11,941 nt of DNA from an uncultured Atopobiaceae bacterium (GTDB lineage Bacteria > Actinomycetota > Coriobacteriia > Coriobacteriales > Atopobiaceae). Position 1 is the stretch's first letter. Each line of letters starts with the position of its first letter. Below are positions 5,557 through 11,941 of this stretch, piece after piece. The stretch spans positions 1 through 11,941 of the forward strand of contig CAAGLU010000112.1 in NCBI GenBank assembly GCA_900770865.1. The letters are read 5' to 3'. A model generated the notes under the pieces. The model did no database searches. It had not been told where the DNA came from and saw nothing but the letters and a program-made list of their open reading frames with translations. Position numbers and translations under genes: made by a program.

Positions 5557-6840
5557 ATGGCGAACATCCACGACTACCTCGACCTTCGTGGTGACATCAC
5601 GCTTGAGGAGCGCCCCTTTAACGTGGTAGACGGGCTGATCCTCTCGGTGCTCTCCTACGTCGACTTTACGGGCATCGTTCCCGGAGAGGGGGAGGGGCCG
5701 GTCGCCGTCTCGTACGCTTGCGAGGCGCTGCTCGACCGCGCGGGCGGAGACGTTGCGCCCTTCGTGCGCTCGCTCGCGAAAATCGACGAGCGCTACCTGC
5801 GGCTCCTTGGGTCATCCAAGCGTTTTGGGCAGGCTCTCGTACAGGATTACGTGGACGTATTCGACCATGACCGCGACCTGCAGTTTGCGGCGCTCACGGT
5901 GGAGCTTCCGGGCGGCCTGCGCTTTGTCTCCTTTAGGGGGACTGACAACTCCCTGGTGGGCTGGCGCGAGGACTTCATGCTGAGCTTCGAGGTCACGGAG
6001 GCGCAGCGGCTGGCGGCGGAATACCTGCTGAGACAGGCACGCCATGCCGAGGCCGAGGGTGTGCGCCTCATGGTGGGCGGCCATTCGAAGGGCGGCAACC
6101 TGGCGAGCTTCTCGGCGGTGCTTCTGCCTGAGGAGCTGCAGCACGTGATTGAGCGCGTCTACTCCAACGACGGTCCCCTCATGGCGTCGGAGGTCGTGCC
6201 CCTGAGCTGCCACGACGTGTACGGCGATCGCTTTGTGCGCATAGTTCCCACCTACAGCGTGGTGGGCATGCTCTTCGACGATCCGGCAGAGCCCAAGACC
6301 ATCGTGAGAAGTACTGGCGACGGCGCCCTTCAGCACGACCCGACCACCTGGCAGATTCATGCGGACTGCCTGGACGAGGCGGACGACCTGCTCCCGCAGT
6401 GCAAGCTCGTGAACGCCATCTTCGACAAGTGGATGCGCGGCGCCAACCTTGCGGATCGTGAGCTCTTCACGCGTCAGGTCTTCGATGCCTTCGAGGCCGG
6501 GGGAGCGACCACGTTCGACGAGGTCATGGGCAACCCTGCCAGCACCCAGCGCGTGCTTGCGGCTCTGAGGGACGCGGACCCCCGCACCAAGGAGCTTCTC
6601 GGCGAGCTGGTCCAGGTTGCTGCCGGCAAGACCTGGGATGCAACAGTTGCTGCGGTGGCAAGCGCCACGCGCGCTGCCCTAAGTGCCGTGGGAGCCATGC
6701 TTCCGCAGCACAGGCTCGCGGGCGAGGGCGACGCTGGCGAGCAGGGACAGGACGAGAAGCCCGTCGAGAATCCCGTGCTCCCCGAAGGCTCACCCCTCGA
6801 TGCCGCGCCTGACACCGACGCAGAGGACGCCTCCCTCTGA
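5557..6840 (+). CDS. DUF2974 (Mbeg1-like) alpha/beta-hydrolase-fold protein
   Basis: A 427-residue protein of the DUF2974/Mbeg1-like family, related in fold to class 3 lipases but with no established substrate. Visible motifs: NVVDGLILSVLSYVDF (22-37), typical of the family start; FVSFRGTD (123-130) ahead of W136; the nucleophile elbow GGHSKGGN (174-181) with S177 as probable nucleophile; VYSNDGP (201-207) with D205; and QHDPTTW (259-265) with H260 as probable catalytic histidine. Residues from about 380 to 427 are a Glu/Asp/Gly/Pro-rich low-complexity tail. No signal peptide or membrane helix is seen, so a cytoplasmic location is likely. The start at 5557 is chosen because AAGGG (5546-5550) lies six bases upstream and the family N-terminus begins here. 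It probably acts as a serine esterase or lipase-like enzyme, but that is inferred from the triad alone. Confidence 0.87.
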   Translation: MANIHDYLDLRGDITLEERPFNVVDGLILSVLSYVDFTGIVPGEGEGPVAVSYACEALLDRAGGDVAPFVRSLAKIDERYLRLLGSSKRFGQALVQDYVDVFDHDRDLQFAALTVELPGGLRFVSFRGTDNSLVGWREDFMLSFEVTEAQRLAAEYLLRQARHAEAEGVRLMVGGHSKGGNLASFSAVLLPEELQHVIERVYSNDGPLMASEVVPLSCHDVYGDRFVRIVPTYSVVGMLFDDPAEPKTIVRSTGDGALQHDPTTWQIHADCLDEADDLLPQCKLVNAIFDKWMRGANLADRELFTRQVFDAFEAGGATTFDEVMGNPASTQRVLAALRDADPRTKELLGELVQVAAGKTWDATVAAVASATRAALSAVGAMLPQHRLAGEGDAGEQGQDEKPVENPVLPEGSPLDAAPDTDAEDASL

Positions 6841-6851
6841 GGGGCTTATTT
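6829..6851 (+). terminator. Weak possible terminator at the end of the DUF2974 gene
   Basis: GCCTC (6829-6833) can pair with GGGGC (6841-6845), including one wobble, across the stop codon, followed by the T-rich TTATTT. The stem is only five pairs, so termination would be partial at best. Confidence 0.25.
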
Positions 6852-6872
6852 GTGTCGCGCCCCCGTTCCATA

Positions 6873-6887
6873 CTGTGGTCAACACAG
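6873..6887. promoter_or_regulatory. Possible operator CTGTG-GTCAA-CACAG before the HIRAN gene
   Basis: A near-perfect dyad (5-bp arms, with one more paired position inside) lies 39 bp before the HIRAN start and overlaps a possible -10, CATACT (6869-6874). No strong -35 is present. A bound protein here could control the HIRAN gene, but the site is short. Confidence 0.3.
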
Positions 6888-6916
6888 AGGACGGCCACAC
6901 ATGCGGCCTTGGGAAT

Positions 6917-6921
6917 GGAGG
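6917..6921 (+). promoter_or_regulatory. Ribosome binding site that decides the HIRAN start
   Basis: GGAGG overlaps the G of an in-frame ATG at 6915-6917 and is spaced five bases from ATG 6927. It therefore favours the shorter, 109-residue product. Confidence 0.7.
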
Positions 6922-6926
6922 AAGCC

Positions 6927-7256
6927 ATGTACGAACCTTCTCGCCTCATCTCGTCATTCTTCATTGCGGGGTTTCAGTACTACGACGGCGCGCTTGTGCT
7001 CTCGAGCCTCAAGCCTGGCGAGTCGACCCTCACGCTTGTCCCCGAGCCGGACAACCCTCATGACCCGGATGCTGTTGCCATCTACTTTGGCAACCACAAG
7101 CTGGGCTTTGTTCCCGGAAGCGAGAATGCGCTGATATCGCTTATGTGTCACTACGGCCATGCGGATGTCTTTGAGGTCCGGGTGCTGCAAGTCAAGGAGG
7201 ATGCCGATCCCTGGAAGCAGGTGCGCGTGGGCATCTATGTGACGGATGCCCGCTAG
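6927..7256 (+). CDS. Small stand-alone HIRAN-domain protein
   Basis: A 109-residue protein that is essentially a single HIRAN domain: FFIAGFQYYDGA (11-22), LVPEPDNPHDPDAVAIYF (37-54) and HKLGFVPGSENALIS (57-71), followed by beta-strand-like sequence ending in VGIYVTD. In eukaryotic HLTF/Rad5 this domain binds the 3' end of single-stranded DNA at stalled forks; bacterial stand-alone forms are largely uncharacterised. Many are fused to or sit beside helicases and nucleases. The start at 6927 is chosen over ATG 6915 because GGAGG (6917-6921) sits five bases before 6927 and overlaps the earlier ATG. It lies 94 bp before yerC, which leads the addBA operon, so a shared role at DNA ends is plausible but unproven. 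Confidence 0.85.
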   Translation: MYEPSRLISSFFIAGFQYYDGALVLSSLKPGESTLTLVPEPDNPHDPDAVAIYFGNHKLGFVPGSENALISLMCHYGHADVFEVRVLQVKEDADPWKQVRVGIYVTDAR

Positions 7257-7276
7257 CAGGTGCGTTCCCCTCGGTT

Positions 7277-7296
7277 CACTTTGATGCGCTAAAGTG
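7277..7296. promoter_or_regulatory. Operator candidate CACTTT-N8-AAAGTG upstream of yerC
   Basis: Perfect 6-bp arms (7277-7282 and 7291-7296) are separated by 8 bp and lie 54 bp before the yerC start. TAAAGT (7290-7295) within it could be a -10 element, though no good -35 is seen. YerC is a TrpR-like DNA-binding protein, so autoregulation from this dyad is a reasonable guess. Confidence 0.4.
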
Positions 7297-7350
7297 GTTC
7301 CCACGCACGTGATGCTGCTCGCTGGCACAAACCGGCGTGGGAGGTTGTGG

Positions 7351-7728
7351 ATGACGAGAGACAACTCGACGCGTGACAACGCGAGTAACCCCGAGGAGAC
7401 GCAGCGGCTCTGCGAGGCCATGTGTCTAGTGAAGACACCTGAGGAGGCACTCGCCTTCCTCGCTGACCTCCTGAGCCCGCACGAGATGTGCGACCTGGCA
7501 CAACGCCTGGAGGTGGCGACGCTCCTCCGGTCCGGGAGGTCCTATGTGGATGTGTCGAGCACCACGGGGGCATCGTCCACCACGGTGAGCCGTGTCTCAA
7601 AGTGCCTGCGAGGCGAGAGGGGCGGTTACCGGCTTGTGCTGGAGCGCCTTGATGGCGCTGTGGACGTTGCGGTGCGCGCGGGTGCCGAGAAGGCAGACGG
7701 TTTTGGAATGCAAAGGAGACAGGGCTAG
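7351..7728 (+). CDS. yerC: YerC/YecD-family TrpR-related DNA-binding protein
   Basis: A 125-residue protein with the all-helical TrpR-like fold of the YerC/YecD family. The core LCEAMCLVKTPEEALAFL (20-37) and LLSPHEMCDLAQRLEVA (40-56) corresponds to the TrpR dimerisation helices. The helix-turn-helix is at about 63-85 (RSYVDVSSTTGASSTTVSR), and residues 86-100 complete the family domain. The tail from about 110 is basic and variable. Members bind DNA, but their ligand and targets are poorly known, and tryptophan should not be assumed. The start is set by GGGAGG (7339-7344), six bases before the ATG; the longer frame from GTG 7294 has no ribosome site. The stop codon is 2 bp before the addB ATG, so the two genes are almost certainly co-transcribed, suggesting that it regulates or assists the recombination enzymes. 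A perfect dyad upstream (7277-7296) may be its own operator. Confidence 0.9.
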   Translation: MTRDNSTRDNASNPEETQRLCEAMCLVKTPEEALAFLADLLSPHEMCDLAQRLEVATLLRSGRSYVDVSSTTGASSTTVSRVSKCLRGERGGYRLVLERLDGAVDVAVRAGAEKADGFGMQRRQG

Positions 7729-7730
7729 GG

Positions 7731-10700
7731 ATGCTTCACATTGCGACAACTGCCGAGGAACGCTTGACGGGCGCTGAGGTCCGTGCGTGCCTGGAGGAGG
7801 CGCTGCGCACCCACGGAACGGCAACGCTTCTGGTCTCGAGCTTTGCCGACCAGCTGGTTGCCCAGAAGGAGCTCTCTGCATACCCCGCTCTCTCACTTGG
7901 CGTGACCGTCACCACGCCTGTTGCGTGGACCAAGGAGCGCTGGGAGGTGTGGGGAGACGGCACGCACGTGGTCGAGCCGCTTGCGAGGACCATCGCCGTG
8001 CAGCGTGCCATTGCGCAGGCCCCCCAATCGCTAAGTCGCGGCGTGTCGCTCAACGCGGGTACGGTGCAGCTTCTCTCGTCGCTCGTGCGCGGAGCACTGC
8101 CTTGGCTTCCGTTGGATCCTGCGGGCGAGCCAAGCGAGCTTGCCTGCCACGAGGCCGGCCTCACCAATGCCGAGATTGGCGTTGTGGCGCTGGCGGGGGA
8201 GTACGCGCGCATCATCCATCAGGCGGGCTATGTTGAGGAGTCAGAGGCCATGGCTCGGGTCACTCAAGCCATGGCAGCGGGGCTTGTCGGCCCTGGTCCC
8301 ATGTGCGTGACGGGCCTGGGCGAGGCGTCCCGCCCCACGCGCGAGCTTCTGGCAGACCTCGCCTGCGCAGGAGAGCTCACCATTGTTGTCCAGAGGGGCA
8401 ACGATGCCGCCCTAGAGGGACAGTGCTCCTCAATTGCGCTGGTCGAGGAGGGCGTTGCCTCGCGCGGCGGCAGCGTCTCTAGGGAAGGGGAGGCAACTCC
8501 CGGGCCGGTGGCTAACGCCGATAGGGCACCAGAGCTTCAGAACCTTGTCAAATCGATCTTTGGTACCGAGACGGGCGTCGCGCCTACGGGTGCGGTGGAG
8601 CTTCTCGCTCCGGCCGGGCCTCTCGCCGAGGCGGAGCTGGTAGCATCCCGTGTGGTCGAGCTTGCAAAGTCGGGCGCGCACGAGGTGGTTGTAGTCGCGG
8701 CAGACCCCGCCCGAGCTTGGCGCGAACTCTCGCCCAAGCTCTTCTCGCGCGGCGTGACGTGTGAGGCGGAGCTTTCCTCGCGCGTGGACCAGCTCGAGGC
8801 GGGGAGGGCCTTCCTCGAGTTTGCAAGCTCTGTCGCGCAGCTCTCTGAGCTGGCTGCTTCGTGGCCGGCTCCTGAGGAGAGCCCCGAGGGGGAGCTCGTT
8901 GTGTTGGGCGACATGACCTGGTGGCCACCGCGTGCGCTTGCGGACTTTCTGCGTCAGGACATCGCGCACGTTCCCACCGAGCGTGCCGTCTCGCTTGACC
9001 GTGCGTGGCGCGCAGACCGCCTGCTCACCCCCGAGGACGTCCTTGTCACGCTCCAGAACCCCAAGGCCACAAGCGCTCCCGTTGCCACTGCCACGAGGGA
9101 GCTCCTGCGCGGGCGCGTGGGGTCCGCGGCGTCAAAGCTCCTTGCACCCTACCTGCAGGATGGGGAGGCCATGCCAGCGGACCTGGTTCCCAGCGAGACC
9201 ACCCTCGAGCTGGTTCCCGTTGCGCCCGAGCACAACCGCCTTGAGGACGAGCGCGCCGTCGGCGTCCTTGACGCGGTGCTGGGGATTGCTGGCACGCTCA
9301 AGGACCTGGGGATAACGGCAGACCCAGAGGTCCCGGCGCACGTGAGTCTCTCCACGCTCGTCGAGCTCTGCGCGCAGGCAATGGCCCAGACCAGCGTGAT
9401 CGTGCGTCCTGGCGCCTGGGCGGGCGACGGGGCATGTCGATGCAGGATTTATGGCCGCGCGCGGGCGGCGGGGCTGGCGCCCCTCTCGGCAGATGTCCTT
9501 GTCTCCTGCTCGATGACCTCCACCGAGTGGCCAGTTGCCACCGGAGACGACGTCCTCTCGGCGCTTCTCGAACGCCTGGGGATAGAGCCAAAGTCAAACC
9601 CCGCCGCTCAAGAGCGCTCCGTCTTCTGGCGCATGCTACGCGTGCCCCGCACAAAACTCATTGTGGAGAGGTGCGGCGTCGATGCCTCGGGGAGCCCCTG
9701 CTACCCGGCTGTTATGCTCACGGAGGTGCTCTCCTGCTATGGCAAGGCGGCAGCCGACAAGGACAAGGGCATGCCGGTGTGGGTCCGCGGCGAGGGCCAG
9801 GCAGACGCAAATCTCAGCACAACTGGTCACGGCATGAATGTCTTGGGCAGAAATGATCCCTCGCCCGCAGGCAGCATCTCTGGCGCCAATGCCGCCCTGG
9901 TGGTTGTGCCGCCCACGGGCAGGGTTGACCTTGTGGAGGGAAAGCCGCTCCTCTCGGCATCGCAAATCGAGTCGTACCTCGAGTGCCCGTACAAGTGGTT
10001 CAGTCTGCGACGTCTTCGCCTGCAGGACTCCGATGCCGGCTTTGGTCCAATGGAGATGGGCACCTTTGCGCACCGCGTGCTGGAGGTTACCCATTCGCGG
10101 CTGCTCGCCGACGCGCGGGAGCGCGCGGGGATAGGCGAGGACGGCCATCTCGACCCTTGGGTCATGCTCCCTGGCTCGCGTGTGCTTGAGGACGATGCGG
10201 AGGGCCTTGCCCACGCGCACGAGGTCCTTCTCGCCGAGTTTGAGGAGCACCTCCGCCACCAGAGCCTGCGCCAGGGAAAGCGCAGCCGCTACCAGGCCTT
10301 TGTTCCCCACAACTCCGCAGACGAGGCGCAGCTTGAACAGCTCAGGCACGACCTCGAGTCCGCGCTCGACTACGAGGCGGGCCTCTTTGTAGGCTTCGAG
10401 CCGCGCTTCTTCGAGTGGGACTTTGGTACGCAGGACCAGCCTGTGGAATACGCCGGGGCCTGGATTTGCGGCACCATCGACCGCGTGGACGTTGATGCCC
10501 ACCAGCAGGCCGTGGTCATCGATTACAAGCACAAGGGGCCAAACGGCTTTGCCAAGGAGTACGGCGTGACGCCCGTGCATGCCGCCGCAGACGCTCCGCA
10601 GGGCGAGGCGGACGAGCAGCGGGCTGCCCCGTATGGCCTGCCCCGCCGCGTCCAGTCGCTCATCTATGGCCAGGTGGTGCGTCGCATGCATCCGGAGCTA

Positions 10701-11018
10701 AAGGTAAGGGCAGCAGTCTACCTGGGAACCCGTGGGAGCCACGCCGTGGGCGGAGCCATCTTGGGCAACTCGATTGATCGCGTGCTTGGCAGTCACGCCC
10801 CCGCAAGGGACAGCTCCCTTTCCGCGTACTTGGTCAGCGACAGCGACTCCTACGGCATCGAAGGCGAGCACGGTATGGAGGCGTACCTCGATGCCACCGA
10901 GGCGGCAATTGCCGAGAAGGTGGCCCAGCTCCTTGCAGGAAACGTCGAGGCAAACCCGCTCGATGCCGCCGCGTGCTCCTTCTGTCCCGTCATGAACTGC
11001 GAGAGGAGGCTCTCCTAG
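7731..11018 (+). CDS. addB: AddB-like PD-(D/E)XK nuclease subunit of the AddAB recombination complex
   Basis: A 1095-residue protein, slightly shorter than B. subtilis AddB, with a degenerate helicase-like N-terminal half and a RecB-family nuclease at the C-terminus. With AddA it would process double-strand breaks for RecA loading. Nuclease residues: GTIDRVD with D917, VIDYKHKG with D931 and K933, and the Q-x3-Y motif Q975-Y979. The four cysteines of an AddB-type 4Fe-4S staple are present: C752 in YLECPYKWF, then C1082, C1085 and C1090. The last spacing is C-x2-C-x4-C, one residue shorter than the C-x2-C-x5-C recalled for B. subtilis AddB. No Walker A (GxxGxGKS/T) is visible near the N-terminus, where ATLLVSSFADQ occupies the expected place, so this subunit is unlikely to bind ATP there. 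Its ATG is 2 bp after yerC; the nearest ribosome site AGGAG (7714-7718) is rather far, suggesting coupled translation. The addA start overlaps its stop by one base. Confidence 0.88.
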   Translation: MLHIATTAEERLTGAEVRACLEEALRTHGTATLLVSSFADQLVAQKELSAYPALSLGVTVTTPVAWTKERWEVWGDGTHVVEPLARTIAVQRAIAQAPQSLSRGVSLNAGTVQLLSSLVRGALPWLPLDPAGEPSELACHEAGLTNAEIGVVALAGEYARIIHQAGYVEESEAMARVTQAMAAGLVGPGPMCVTGLGEASRPTRELLADLACAGELTIVVQRGNDAALEGQCSSIALVEEGVASRGGSVSREGEATPGPVANADRAPELQNLVKSIFGTETGVAPTGAVELLAPAGPLAEAELVASRVVELAKSGAHEVVVVAADPARAWRELSPKLFSRGVTCEAELSSRVDQLEAGRAFLEFASSVAQLSELAASWPAPEESPEGELVVLGDMTWWPPRALADFLRQDIAHVPTERAVSLDRAWRADRLLTPEDVLVTLQNPKATSAPVATATRELLRGRVGSAASKLLAPYLQDGEAMPADLVPSETTLELVPVAPEHNRLEDERAVGVLDAVLGIAGTLKDLGITADPEVPAHVSLSTLVELCAQAMAQTSVIVRPGAWAGDGACRCRIYGRARAAGLAPLSADVLVSCSMTSTEWPVATGDDVLSALLERLGIEPKSNPAAQERSVFWRMLRVPRTKLIVERCGVDASGSPCYPAVMLTEVLSCYGKAAADKDKGMPVWVRGEGQADANLSTTGHGMNVLGRNDPSPAGSISGANAALVVVPPTGRVDLVEGKPLLSASQIESYLECPYKWFSLRRLRLQDSDAGFGPMEMGTFAHRVLEVTHSRLLADARERAGIGEDGHLDPWVMLPGSRVLEDDAEGLAHAHEVLLAEFEEHLRHQSLRQGKRSRYQAFVPHNSADEAQLEQLRHDLESALDYEAGLFVGFEPRFFEWDFGTQDQPVEYAGAWICGTIDRVDVDAHQQAVVIDYKHKGPNGFAKEYGVTPVHAAADAPQGEADEQRAAPYGLPRRVQSLIYGQVVRRMHPELKVRAAVYLGTRGSHAVGGAILGNSIDRVLGSHAPARDSSLSAYLVSDSDSYGIEGEHGMEAYLDATEAAIAEKVAQLLAGNVEANPLDAAACSFCPVMNCERRLS
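11001..11014 (+). promoter_or_regulatory. addA ribosome binding site inside a small hairpin
   Basis: AGGAGG (11004-11009) is an ideal site eight bases before the addA GTG. GAGAG (11001-11005) can pair with CTCTC (11010-11014), placing most of the site in the GAGG loop. Ribosomes finishing addB would open the hairpin, which would favour coupled synthesis of the two subunits. Confidence 0.5.
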
Positions 11019-11941
11019 TGTCAGGAATAGACCTCTCTACCTTGAACGACCGTCAGCGTCAGATTGTCTCCACGCTTGACCGCCCTGTCTTTGTCGAAGC
11101 GGGGGCCGGCTCCGGCAAGACGTTCACCCTTACGCGCAGGATTGCCTGGGCCCTCTCGCCAGGTTCCGGCGTGGGCGGCGCGCCCTTTGTGGACGACCTG
11201 AGCCAGGTCCTCGTCATCACCTTCACCAACGCCGCCGCGCGCGAGATCAAGGAGCGTGTCCGCTCCACGCTTCGCGAGGCTGGCATGCGCGAACAGGCGC
11301 TCATGGTGGATTCCGCCTGGATCAGCACCATCCACGGCATGTGCTCGCGCATCCTGAAGCGCCATGCGCTCGACTTGGGGATAGACCCATCGTTCAAGGT
11401 TGCCGGCGTCAACGAGGCGCGTGCCCTTCTCGAGCAGGCAACAGAGGAGGTCGTGGGGGCCGTGAGCCGCAGTCATGCGGACACCGTCCTCAACCGTGCC
11501 TTCGAGGAGTACGGCTATGGAACCCTTGGGGGGCCCACCTCCTTCGGCGTGGTATCCATGGTCCTGGACGTGGTGAATGCCGCGCACTCCTCGCCTGACG
11601 GCTTTGATTCGCTTGTCATGGTGGGTGAGCCGGACGTCGAGGGATCCGTCAATCGTCTGAGACAGGCGGTGGGCGCCCTGGGTGCGCAGTCTGGCATCAC
11701 ACCGGCCGCTCGCGAGGCGGTCATGTCGAGCCTGGGGTCTCTCGATGCGTTCCTCTCGGCACCTCCGGGCGAGCGCACGCCAGAGGCGGCCACCGCGGCT
11801 CTTGCCGGGGTGAAGCTTCCCAACGCGCGAGCAAAGGCACTCAAGGAGCTTGTGCCAGAGGCAAAGCGCGCCTTGGGCGAGGCAAGGCTCGAGGCCGCGC
11901 TTGCTGGCAATGCGCCGCTGGCAGAGGCCCTTGTCTGCCTA
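11018..11941 (+). CDS. addA: AddA-like UvrD/RecB-type helicase, N-terminal part
   Basis: 308 codons of an open frame run off the right edge. The start is a GTG that shares its G with the addB stop (TAGTG), preceded by AGGAGG at 11004-11009; the first in-frame ATG is not until codon 90. Superfamily 1A helicase motifs appear in order: Q motif LNDRQRQIV (9-17), Walker A EAGAGSGKT (27-35), motif Ia VLVITFTNAAAREIKERV (64-81) and motif Ic ISTIHGMCSRIL (102-113). From about 130 to 308 the sequence is alanine-rich and helical, as in the 1B insertion of AddA/RecB enzymes. Walker B and the C-terminal nuclease expected of AddA lie beyond the window. Its partner is the AddB encoded just upstream. The assignment to AddA rather than a general UvrD helicase rests on that neighbour. 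Confidence 0.88.
   Translation, partial: MSGIDLSTLNDRQRQIVSTLDRPVFVEAGAGSGKTFTLTRRIAWALSPGSGVGGAPFVDDLSQVLVITFTNAAAREIKERVRSTLREAGMREQALMVDSAWISTIHGMCSRILKRHALDLGIDPSFKVAGVNEARALLEQATEEVVGAVSRSHADTVLNRAFEEYGYGTLGGPTSFGVVSMVLDVVNAAHSSPDGFDSLVMVGEPDVEGSVNRLRQAVGALGAQSGITPAAREAVMSSLGSLDAFLSAPPGERTPEAATAALAGVKLPNARAKALKELVPEAKRALGEARLEAALAGNAPLAEALVCL

Noticed and set aside
9636..10691. Minus-strand 351-codon open frame
   Set aside because: It is antisense to the nuclease half of addB, whose catalytic and cysteine motifs are in the plus frame.

Overview
The window is GC-rich DNA, probably from a Gram-positive actinobacterium of the Coriobacteriia type (for example Olsenella, Atopobium or Collinsella relatives). 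That placement is an inference from base composition, strong Shine-Dalgarno sites, a YerC/TrpR-like gene directly before an AddAB-type nuclease/helicase pair, and the styles of the GntR-DUF1648 and DUF2974 proteins. No rRNA, tRNA, CRISPR array, insertion sequence or phage gene is visible.

Layout. At the left edge, on the minus strand, lies the first 222 codons of a secreted cell-surface protein: signal peptide, Ser/Thr-rich stalk, then a repeat resembling Flg_new/InlB B-repeats. An AT-rich divergent promoter region (669-950) separates it from eight plus-strand genes. These are a medium-chain zinc alcohol dehydrogenase (951-2054); an overlapping pair encoding a small YtrA-type GntR regulator and a DUF1648/DUF5808 membrane protein (2168-3698), with a promoter/operator just upstream; and, after a 334-bp intergenic stretch, a convincing FucO-type lactaldehyde reductase (4033-5196) closed by a strong intrinsic terminator. 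Next come a repeat-dense 300-bp intergenic region (about 5250-5556), a DUF2974 (Mbeg1-like) alpha/beta-hydrolase-fold protein (5557-6840), a small stand-alone HIRAN-domain protein (6927-7256), and a tightly coupled yerC-addB-addA operon (7351 to the right edge, addA truncated by the window).

How it works together. The left half mixes surface and fermentative functions (two unrelated alcohol dehydrogenases) with a self-contained regulator/membrane-protein module. The right half is a DNA-end-processing block: AddB carries the RecB-type nuclease and iron-sulphur staple residues, AddA begins with Q motif, Walker A and helicase motif Ia, and the TrpR-like YerC ends 2 bp before AddB starts. The HIRAN protein, from a family known elsewhere to bind DNA ends, sits immediately upstream. 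I do not see a clearly new defence or mobile system. The least explained sequence is the repeat- and hairpin-rich intergenic region between fucO and the DUF2974 gene. The most testable functional hypotheses are the GntR operator overlapping a -10 element and the link between HIRAN/YerC and AddAB.
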